Of a stretch of DNA of 64,000 bases, positions 35,574-44,152 are shown piece after piece. The position numbers were made by a program, and so were the translations under genes. The notes below the pieces were generated by a model. The model worked only from the letters and a program-made list of their open reading frames with translations, was not told the origin of the DNA and did not search any database. Origin of the DNA: Burkholderia sp. SRS-46 (GTDB lineage Bacteria; Pseudomonadota; Gammaproteobacteria; Burkholderiales; Burkholderiaceae); the NCBI RefSeq assembly GCF_004343775.1, contig NZ_PTXL01000007.1, forward strand, positions 248,001 through 312,000. The letters are read 5' to 3'. Every line of letters starts with the position of its first letter. The first letter of the stretch is position 1.

Positions 35574-36080
35574 AGTCTTTTCGCTTTGACGCTGCCCGTC
35601 ATCCCGGGCAGCCGTAGTGTGGAGATCGAGTTTCTATCTCAAAAGGAACGCGTTCCGTCGAACGCATCCAACACGGCCGTCGCGAGGCACACACGGCGGC
35701 CGCCAGCGCGGCACCGGTGAGACACACGTCGTTCCGGCGTCCGCAAAGCCGACATTCTAAGCGAGAGCGGAAAATCGCACAGCTAAGTTATCCCCTCCAA
35801 TCTGTGGATAACGGCTGAATAAGACCGGAAATCGGTTGTGCGAGGATTATCTCCAATCGGCGCGGCGGTTTCGGCACGCATTTTCGCGCCTCCGCCGGCC
35901 CGGCGTCGCCGGCTGGCGATCCACCGGGTTATCCGTTCGGTATGCCATTGACTTTGCTGAAGAATCCCAGGTTATCCACAGCCCGGCGCGCGGCCGGCAA
36001 ACGATTTCGCGATTGACCTGCATCAACCTTCTCTCAGCGAATCGCCGGCCGGTCGAGTCTGTAATTGGCAAAACATATTT
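35574..36080. other. Non-coding region with DnaA boxes left of the gshA-like gene
   Basis: This 507-base gap holds two perfect DnaA 9-mers (TTATCCACA): reversed at 35803-35811 and forward at 35972-35980. Weaker versions lie at 35788-35796, 35847-35855 and 35929-35937. The MarR promoter side has GCTGCCCG-N6-CGGGCAGC at 35591-35612 and the operator candidate at 35622-35640. No gene is visible. Together with the right-hand cluster at 38.85-39.06 kb it brackets a two-gene operon. It may be part of the replication origin. Confidence 0.6.
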
Positions 36081-37196
36081 TCATTCACGCCAACGTAAGC
36101 ACTGCTGCCGGACGGTCTCGTTCAGCGATTTTTCCTGCTTGTAGACCGTGCGCAGCCACGACGCGTCGTTCACGCGCGCCTTCGCGAGCGCGCCGATCTC
36201 GTCGAGCGCCGCGCGCGAGCCGAGTGCCGCGGCGTGCGGCGCAATCCGGTCGAGCGTGTCGAGGATGTCCTCGGCAATCGTGCGCCGATCGCCCGTCTGG
36301 GGATTCACGCAGGTGCCTTCGAGGCCGAAGCGGCATGCCTCGAAGCGGTTGAACGTGTAGACGAGGTAGTCGTCCTCGGACAGCTTGAGCGGCCGATCGG
36401 TCAGCAGGTAGCGCGCGAGCGTCTGGATGTAGCACGCGATCGCAGCCGCCCGGTCGACGGACAGCGGCGTGTCCATCACGCGCACCTCGATCGTGCCGAA
36501 GCCCGGTTTCGGCCGGATGTCCCAGTAGAAGTCCTTCATCGAATTGACGACGCCGGTGTTCACCATCTTCGTGAAGTACTCCTCGAATCCGTCCCAGGTC
36601 AGCACGAACGGCGCGCGGCCGGACAGCGGGAACGCGAACACCGAGTTCAGCCGCGCCGATTGGAAGCCGGTGTCGACGTTCTGCACGAACGGCGACGACG
36701 CGGACAGCGCGATGAAGTGCGGGATGAAGCGCGACATCGAATGCAGCAGGAACAGCGCGCTGTCCGGGTCCGGGCAACCGATGTGCACGTGCTGGCCGAA
36801 CACGGTGAACTGCTTGGCGAGATAGCCGTACAGCTCGGAGATGTACTGGAAGCGCGGCGCGTCGTAGATCTGCCGCTCGCTCCACTGCTGGAACGCGTGC
36901 GTGCCGCCGCCGCCCAGCCCGACGTTGAGCTGGTCGGCCGCCTTGACGAGCACGTCGCGGATCGCGTGCAGCTCGCCGACCGCCTGCTCGTGCGTATGGC
37001 AGATGCCGGTCGACAGCTCGATCATGCTTTCGGTGATTTCCGGCGTGATGTTGCCCGGAAAGGTCTCGCCCTGGATCAGCCGCATCAGGTCGGACGCGGC
37101 TTTCGTCAGATCGTAGTTGTGGGTGTTGACGACCTGGATCTCCAGTTCGACGCCGAACGTGAACGGCTCGGAATTGACGAAGGTTTCGAGTGCCAT
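36081..37196 (-). CDS. Carboxylate-amine ligase (YbdK/GCS2 family, glutamate-cysteine ligase-like)
   Basis: ATP-dependent ligase of the GCS2 fold; family members make gamma-glutamylcysteine weakly or act as carboxylate-amine ligases. The protein is 371 residues. The FGVELEIQVVN start with the metal-binding glutamates, the HVHIG signature at about 138 and the GTIEVRVMDTP segment are present. It is 15 bases after the antiporter stop, so the two are co-transcribed leftward. In the layout it lies between the two DnaA-box regions. Confidence 0.85.
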   Translation of the reverse strand: MALETFVNSEPFTFGVELEIQVVNTHNYDLTKAASDLMRLIQGETFPGNITPEITESMIELSTGICHTHEQAVGELHAIRDVLVKAADQLNVGLGGGGTHAFQQWSERQIYDAPRFQYISELYGYLAKQFTVFGQHVHIGCPDPDSALFLLHSMSRFIPHFIALSASSPFVQNVDTGFQSARLNSVFAFPLSGRAPFVLTWDGFEEYFTKMVNTGVVNSMKDFYWDIRPKPGFGTIEVRVMDTPLSVDRAAAIACYIQTLARYLLTDRPLKLSEDDYLVYTFNRFEACRFGLEGTCVNPQTGDRRTIAEDILDTLDRIAPHAAALGSRAALDEIGALAKARVNDASWLRTVYKQEKSLNETVRQQCLRWRE

Positions 37197-37211
37197 GGCA
37201 GTTTCCGTAGA

Positions 37212-38426
37212 TCAGTTGCTGTCGCTGCGTTCACCGACCGCCGACAGGCAGCGGTAGACGAGGAACGGGCCGACGAGCTGCAGGACCACGATCGTGCACA
37301 TCACGATCGCGCGCAGGTGCGGATCGAAATTCGGGTAGAGCTGGTAGGTGTCGTCGACGAGCAGGTACGCGAGCGCCGACATCGGCGACAGCGCGAGGCC
37401 GAGCGCGACGCCCTGCTTCATCCCGATGCCGCTCGGCTTCGCGAACGCGACCACACCGGCGAGCTTCGCGACGAGCCGCGTGACGATCAGCGCGAGCGCC
37501 AGCAGCCCGCCGAGCGCGATGTCGCCCCACGTGAACGACGTCAGCGTCAGCACGAACAGCACCACCGTCAGCAGCCAGCCGGCCGTGCCGAAATGCTCGG
37601 GCCACAGTTGCGGGCGTGCCTCGAGGTTCTTCACGATGATGCCGGCGAGCAGCAGCGTGAGCAGCGTCGACAGCTTCAGCGCCTGCGCGACCGCGATCGC
37701 GATCATCACGAGGCCGAACAATGCGACGAACGAATGCTCGTCGCGCATCGTCGCGGTCATGTGGCGGAACAGGTAATTGCACGCGCGCGCGACGATGTAG
37801 GCCACGATGAACGAACCCGCCAACAGGTAAACCGGCTGCAGGATCGTTGCGAACACGTTGCCGTACGCCTCCTGGTGCAGCCAGCTCGTCACGAGCTTGG
37901 TGAGCACGACCGCATACACGCTGTTCAGCGCGGTCAGCGTGATCAGGCGTTGCGAGACCTGCCCTTCCGCGCGCAGTTCGGTTTTCAGCTGGATCACCAT
38001 CGACGGCGACGTCGCGATCGAGATCGCCGCCAGCACGAGCGCGACCATGCCCGACACGCCGAGCGCGAGCAGCACGAACAGCACGAGCAGGAAGGTGAGC
38101 GTGGCTTCGGCGAGGCTCGACGCGATCAGCCACGGATTGCGGCGGATCCAGCGCAAGTCGAGCCGGCTGCCGAGTTCGAACAGCAGCAGGCCGAGCGCGA
38201 CGTCGATCAGCAGGCGGGAGGTTTCGTCGGTGCTGGCGTCGATCACGCCGAAGCCGAACGAACCCGCGATGAGGCCGATCACCGCATACCCGGTGATGCG
38301 CGGCAACCGCCACGCTCGGTAGCACAGCTCGCCGCACAGGCCGGCGGCGAACAACGCGAGCCCGGCCCAGAACACGGCATCCGGGGCAAGCGGCCAATTG
38401 GGCAGGAATGAGAACGCCGACTTCAT
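37212..38426 (-). CDS. Cation:proton antiporter (CPA2, KefB-like membrane domain)
   Basis: The protein is 404 residues with about twelve membrane helices and no C-terminal TrkA-N domain, so it is the membrane part only. The sequence LPRITGYAVIGLIAGSFGFG near residue 45 and the charged ELGSRLDLRWIRRNPW are typical of the CPA2 family. I start at MKSAFSFLPN, with AAGGAG about 11 bases upstream. It transports K+ or Na+ against H+; the ion cannot be read. Its promoter must lie in the right-hand origin-like gap. Confidence 0.85.
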   Translation of the reverse strand: MKSAFSFLPNWPLAPDAVFWAGLALFAAGLCGELCYRAWRLPRITGYAVIGLIAGSFGFGVIDASTDETSRLLIDVALGLLLFELGSRLDLRWIRRNPWLIASSLAEATLTFLLVLFVLLALGVSGMVALVLAAISIATSPSMVIQLKTELRAEGQVSQRLITLTALNSVYAVVLTKLVTSWLHQEAYGNVFATILQPVYLLAGSFIVAYIVARACNYLFRHMTATMRDEHSFVALFGLVMIAIAVAQALKLSTLLTLLLAGIIVKNLEARPQLWPEHFGTAGWLLTVVLFVLTLTSFTWGDIALGGLLALALIVTRLVAKLAGVVAFAKPSGIGMKQGVALGLALSPMSALAYLLVDDTYQLYPNFDPHLRAIVMCTIVVLQLVGPFLVYRCLSAVGERSDSN

Positions 38427-39104
38427 CGTGGTGACTTCTCCTTGGTTGGAAGCAACCGCCAGCGACGCGGGGTCGAGCGTCAACGCTGAGATGCACGCCG
38501 GCTGCTGGGTGTCGCCCCGAATGTGATTGTTGTGTACGACGGCAGGACATGGGAACTGCCTGCTCCGCCGCCTGGCGGGGGTGTCGTTCAGATTCGCCGA
38601 TCTCGATTGTCGGCCTGGTGTGTGAATGGACAGCGCGATCTCGAAGACTCAGATTCGAAATCCTGCCGACCGTTCCATTGAAGCATGTCCGGCGCCTGGC
38701 CGGACGAACGCGAAGGAAACCGATTGTGCCACAGGTTTTCGGGTCGGCTATCCAATGATCGGCAGATTGGCCGGTCGGCCGGCCGGCTTGCCTTCGATTC
38801 AAAGGTTTACCTGTATATATACGTAGTAGAAGTTAACAAGGCCGGCACAGTTCTGTGGATAACTTCGGTTTACGCTGGCAGATCAACGTGTTGGCGAAAC
38901 CATAACCCGCTGCACAGGCTGTGCGCGCACAGCAGTTTGCGTTGAGCAACTTTCGGGCCGTTTCACAGCTGTGCCGAGTTACCCCGTTTACGTCCACTGT
39001 GATTGCACACGGAACGCGCACCGATTCCGCGCGGTTATCCACAGATCCGGGTGGATAACCTGGCGGGATGGAATCGGGACGCTGTGACGCGGGCGGGCGT
39101 CGCG
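38427..39104. other. Putative chromosome 1 replication origin (oriC)
   Basis: The 678-base gap has two perfect DnaA boxes, TTATCCACA, reversed at 38854-38862 and forward at 39035-39043, plus a one-mismatch reversed copy at 39050-39058. The last two form a perfect palindrome, GGTTATCCAC-N8-GTGGATAACC (39033-39060). An AT-rich stretch with GTATATATACG lies at about 38805-38840 and could unwind. Nearby genes run away from it on both sides, and parABS lies about 26 kb left. No coding sequence is seen. dnaA is not adjacent. The assignment is inference from these signs together. Confidence 0.75.
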
Positions 39105-41075
39105 TCAGCCGGTCGTGCTGACCCGGCGGGCGCGCAGCGCGCGGATCAGGAAGCGGGCCGGATCGATCGCTTCGGCCAGCTCGCGTTCGAGCGGCCACGG
39201 TTCGCCTTCGAGCTGCGACGCGATCAGCTCGGCGCCGAGCGCCGCCCAGACGAGGCCGCGCGAACCGTAGCCGAATGCGCCGTACAGGCCTTCGGTGCGT
39301 GGCAGGTCGCGTGCTTTCGCACCGCTCAGCGCCCTGGCGTTCGCGAGCGCATGCGCTTCGTCCGCGAGCGGGCCGATCAGCGGCAGCCGGTCGCCCGCGA
39401 CCCAGCGGAAGGCGACGCGGCCGTGCAGCGCGCCGGCCTCCGGCACGTCGCCGATCAGGCCCGGCAGCAAGTGTCGCACCCGCTCGAGGTTTTCCGCGTG
39501 GCCGGCCGGGCGCAGCGCCGGGTCGACATCGTCCGGTTCAAAGGTCGCGCCGATCAGCAGCGTGCCGTCTTCGAGCGGCACCGCGTAGCCGTCGCCGATC
39601 ACCGGGCAGTCGAGCGGCGCGGTGCTGCCCGGCGGCAGCAGCGTGAGCTGCCCGCGCACCGGCTGCAGCGCGACGTGCTGCAGGCCCGCGAGCCGCACCG
39701 CGTCGCCGGCGTTCGTGAGCACGACGGCCGGCGCCTCGGCGAGCGTCCTGCCGGCATCGTCGAGCGCGCGCCAGCCTGCATCGTGCCGTTCGAGACGCGC
39801 GACTTCGGTGCGCGTGAGGATTCGCACGCGCTCGCCGGCCGCCGCGCACTGCGCGGTGGACAATTCGGCCGGCCGCACCGCACCGCCGTGCGGAAACAGC
39901 AGGCCGCCCTGCGCGACCGGCAGCTTCAGGCGCGTGCGCACGTCGTCGGCGCTCAACAACTGCGCATAGTCGGGCGGGACGCCGAGCGCGTCGTATGCGG
40001 CGCGCATCCGCTCGAAGTCGTCGCCCGATTCCGCGAGCTGGATCATGCCGCGCGTGCTGCGTCCGAACCGGTGGCCCGCGCGTTCGAGTGCGCGCCAGCG
40101 CGCGAGTGCGTGGACAAAGCCGCTGCGCGTGAGCCGGCTCGCGACGTTGTCGTCGCGCGTCATCAGCGGATGGAATACGCCGGCCGGGTTGCCCGACGCT
40201 TCGGCTGCGATCCGCTCGCGCCGCTCGATCAGCGTGACGTCCCAGCCGCGCGCGGCGAGCCGTTCGACCACCGCGCAGCCCGCGAGGCCCGCGCCGATCA
40301 CGATCGCGCGGCGCGCCGCGACCGGCAGCGCGCGCGGCGGCTCGTGCCGGCGCATCTGCCAGCGCGGTGCGAATTCGCCGACGAGCATCGCGCGCTTGCC
40401 CGCGAAGCCGTCGACCTTGCGATATGCGAAGCTGGCTTCCTCGAGCGCGTGCTTCACGGCGCCCGAACTCGAATACGTCGCGAACGTCGCGCTGTCGCCC
40501 GCGAGACGCGCGAGCGCGCGAAACACGTCGACCGACCACAAGTCAGGGTTTTTCGACGGCGAGAAACCGTCGAGATAGAACGCATCGGCGCGCACCGCGA
40601 GCTTCGGCAGCATCGCGAGCGCATCGCCGAACACGAGCGTGAGCACCACGCGCCCTTCATCGAATTCGAGCCGGTGCAGGCCCGGCACGAGCATCGGCCA
40701 TGCATCGACAAGCGCATCGAGTTCCGCCAAGATAGTTGTGTCCGCAACCACATGCGATGCGGCGCGGCGCAGGTCCTCGCGCGTGAACGGATGCTTCTCC
40801 ACCGAGACGAAATGCAGTCGCTCGCAGCGCGCGGCGTCGGCGCGCCACGCGGCCCAGGTCGCGAGGAAGTTGCAGCCGGTGCCGAACCCGGTCTCGACGA
40901 TCGTGAACGTGCGCCGGCCCTGCCAGCGTGCGGGCAGGCCGTTGCCTGCGACGAACACATGGCTCGCCTGCGCGATCGCGCCGGCGGCGCTGTGATAGAT
41001 GTCGCCGTAGGCGGGCGAGACGAGCGTGCCGTCGTCGCCGAACACGAGCGTGGCGGGTACAAGTCGGTCTGGCAT
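39105..41075 (-). CDS. mnmC: Bifunctional tRNA mnm5s2U biosynthesis protein MnmC
   Basis: Completes the wobble-uridine modification started by MnmE-MnmG: the C-terminal FAD domain removes the carboxymethyl group and the N-terminal SAM domain methylates. The protein is 656 residues. A SAM-binding VETGFGTGCNFLATW lies near 63-77, and an FAD-binding AIVIGAGLAGCAVVERL near 255-271. I start at MPDRLVPA (41075); a TTG three codons upstream is less likely. It runs leftward, towards the candidate origin, against the local trend of this arm. Confidence 0.95.
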   Translation of the reverse strand: MPDRLVPATLVFGDDGTLVSPAYGDIYHSAAGAIAQASHVFVAGNGLPARWQGRRTFTIVETGFGTGCNFLATWAAWRADAARCERLHFVSVEKHPFTREDLRRAASHVVADTTILAELDALVDAWPMLVPGLHRLEFDEGRVVLTLVFGDALAMLPKLAVRADAFYLDGFSPSKNPDLWSVDVFRALARLAGDSATFATYSSSGAVKHALEEASFAYRKVDGFAGKRAMLVGEFAPRWQMRRHEPPRALPVAARRAIVIGAGLAGCAVVERLAARGWDVTLIERRERIAAEASGNPAGVFHPLMTRDDNVASRLTRSGFVHALARWRALERAGHRFGRSTRGMIQLAESGDDFERMRAAYDALGVPPDYAQLLSADDVRTRLKLPVAQGGLLFPHGGAVRPAELSTAQCAAAGERVRILTRTEVARLERHDAGWRALDDAGRTLAEAPAVVLTNAGDAVRLAGLQHVALQPVRGQLTLLPPGSTAPLDCPVIGDGYAVPLEDGTLLIGATFEPDDVDPALRPAGHAENLERVRHLLPGLIGDVPEAGALHGRVAFRWVAGDRLPLIGPLADEAHALANARALSGAKARDLPRTEGLYGAFGYGSRGLVWAALGAELIASQLEGEPWPLERELAEAIDPARFLIRALRARRVSTTG

Positions 41076-41464
41076 GCGAAACAAAAATCGTGGCAGCCAA
41101 GCCTGGAAAGGGATTGCGCGACCCCGTCCGGACGGCCGTTGGCAAAAACCAACGGCGATGCGCGGGGGGCGAGCGGGCTGCGTATCCTGTCCGGTTGGCG
41201 TGGGTCAAAAAACAGGCGGCCGGTGATTCATTCGGCGAAATACCGATGAAAATCTTTGAAACCCTTGTCGTTATTGGGTTTGCGCTGCGCTATCATAGCA
41301 AGCGCCGTACCGCGGGGCGGCTTTCGGGTTGCCGGAAGCCGCGCCGGGCGGGCCAGGATTCGGCGCTGTGCCGTCGGAGTCCGACTCTCGACGGCACGGT
41401 TCGCGCACGTATAATCGGCGCGTTCGCGCTGTTCGTGTCAACCTAACCTGAAAAAGGAACCTTA
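41076..41464. other. Leader region between mnmC and the HU gene
   Basis: No gene is visible in these 389 bases. Two strong stems lie upstream of the HU promoter: GCGGCTTTCGG with its near-complement at 41317-41342, and GTGCCGTCG/CGACGGCAC at about 41368-41398, which overlaps the -35 element. They may bind a regulator or separate the divergent transcripts. Confidence 0.45.
41388..41415 (+). promoter_or_regulatory. Promoter of the HU gene
   Basis: A perfect TATAAT is at 41410-41415 and TCGACG at 41388-41393, 16 bases apart. Transcription would start near 41422, giving a leader of about 40 bases. The hairpin overlapping the -35 could regulate it. Confidence 0.65.
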
Positions 41465-41743
41465 ATGAACAAACAGGAACTGATCGACGCCGTCGCCGCC
41501 CAAACGGGCGCCAGCAAGGCTCAAACCGGCGAAACGCTGGACACGCTGCTCGAAGTCATCAAGAAAGCCGTGTCGAAGGGCGATGCGGTTCAGCTGATCG
41601 GCTTCGGCAGCTTCGGTTCGGGCAAGCGCGCAGCACGTACGGGCCGTAACCCGAAGACCGGCGAAACCATCAAGATCCCGGCAGCCAAGACGGTCAAGTT
41701 CACGGCTGGCAAGGCGTTCAAGGACGCCGTCAACAAGCGTTAA
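41465..41743 (+). CDS. Nucleoid-associated protein HU
   Basis: Small histone-like protein that bends DNA and organises the nucleoid. The protein is 92 residues: MNKQELIDAVAAQTGASKAQTGETLDTLLEVI, then the beta-arm with GRNPKTGETIKIPAAKTVKFTAGKAFKDAVN, typical of the HU family. AAAGGAACC precedes the ATG. A strong promoter and terminator make it a single-gene unit. HU often assists DnaA in opening the origin, and the candidate origin is about 2.4 kb to the left. Confidence 0.95.
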   Translation: MNKQELIDAVAAQTGASKAQTGETLDTLLEVIKKAVSKGDAVQLIGFGSFGSGKRAARTGRNPKTGETIKIPAAKTVKFTAGKAFKDAVNKR

Positions 41744-41761
41744 TCTCAGCGCCTGTTAAAG

Positions 41762-41789
41762 AAAAACCCGCCACTCGGCGGGTTTTTTT
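41762..41789 (+). terminator. Intrinsic terminator of the HU gene
   Basis: CCCGCC-ACTC-GGCGGG followed by seven T, with an A run before it, 24 bases after the stop codon. It is a textbook Rho-independent terminator, and could also act on leftward transcripts because of the A run on the other side. Confidence 0.95.
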
Positions 41790-41848
41790 ATGGGCGCGCG
41801 CGGCTTTTTTGCCACAGTCCGCGCCGGACTTGCAAGATTTAACGGTTG

Positions 41849-43180
<1,332 letters not shown>

Positions 43181-43343
43181 TGCGGTACGCACCAACGGAA
43201 AAATGGAAAAAGCGGCCGCGGCGGCCCGGCCGGGCGCCAGCGGCGCGAGCCGGGCGCCGGGGAAAACCGCAGCGTGAGCCCGCATTGTGCATCAAACGCG
43301 CGCCGGCCTGCCGGCGCGGCGTCGGGCGCGGCCGCGCGGCCGG

Positions 43344-43790
43344 TCATTGCGGCGGCGGCAGCAGCTTCCATTGGGTGAGGATGCCGGCGATCTGCTTCGC
43401 GTACTTGTCGCGCAGCGACGGCGTTTCCGAATGATAGGCGCCGACCGCCTGCCACGTGTTGCCGTAGCGGTTCATCTTCTGGCGCAGGTGCCAGGCGGCG
43501 ATGTAGACGTTCTTGCACGGCTCCATCAGCGTGTCGCGGCCGATGCCGTAGCGCGACAGCACGGGCAGATGGATCGAATTGATCTGCATCAGGCCGTAAT
43601 CGGTCGAGCCGTTTGCATTCTTGTTCTTCGCATCCGGCCGGTTATGCGATTCCTGCCAGGCGATCGCGCGCAGGATCAGCGGATTGACCTGCTGATATTT
43701 AGCGGCTTCGTCGAAACAATCGGCGCGTGCGTTTCCACTGGCGAGCCAAGCGCCGGCCAACCACGCAATCGAAGCGAACCGTCTGTTCAT
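43344..43790 (-). CDS. Periplasmic lytic transglycosylase (SLT type)
   Basis: The protein is 148 residues. A signal peptide (MNRRFASIAWLAGAWLASGNARA) precedes a compact SLT domain, with the catalytic Glu in AWQESHNRP and the STDYGLMQINS motif. It resembles the short IagB/VirB1 type enzymes that open peptidoglycan for secretion machines. It is divergent from gspD, so it may help the type II secretion system cross the cell wall; this link is inference from position. Confidence 0.88.
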   Translation of the reverse strand: MNRRFASIAWLAGAWLASGNARADCFDEAAKYQQVNPLILRAIAWQESHNRPDAKNKNANGSTDYGLMQINSIHLPVLSRYGIGRDTLMEPCKNVYIAAWHLRQKMNRYGNTWQAVGAYHSETPSLRDKYAKQIAGILTQWKLLPPPQ

Positions 43791-44152
43791 TGTTCAGGAA
43801 ACGGAAAATAACCGGGGGTGGGAAAACCCGTGTCCGGAAATCACGCGACGCACATCGCGACGCTCGTATCATACCGAGAGCCTGCCGTATTGCGGCAGGC
43901 CAGGCACCGAATGCCGGGTTATACCGCATTTTCGTTTCAGTTCATCCTGAAATGATGACGAGAACCGAACGGACGGCGCAGAGACCGAAGCTTACATTTT
44001 TCATACGGGTGTCGGGAATACTGTCGTATATGAGACATTCCTCGGATCGATGTGATATTTCGGACATGAAAAACTGCTAATGTCGCTTTTTTCGGAATTG
44101 GATCCAGTTCTACCGCCGGATGTGGCCTGAGCCGGCATCGACCCATTCATCC
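43791..44152. other. Divergent promoter region of the transglycosylase and gspD
   Basis: No gene is visible in these 362 bases. GCCTGCCG-N5-CGGCAGGC forms a perfect hairpin at 43880-43900. The 44,020-44,090 part is AT-richer and probably carries the gspD promoter, but I see no clean -35/-10 pair. Confidence 0.4.

Noticed and set aside
35929..35937. TTATCCGTT as a DnaA box
   Set aside because: Three mismatches to the consensus; counted only as a weak site, not as support for the origin.
36234..38411. Plus-strand frame of 725 codons opposite the ligase and antiporter
   Set aside because: Antisense shadow of two well-supported genes; the product is repetitive in Arg, Gln and His.
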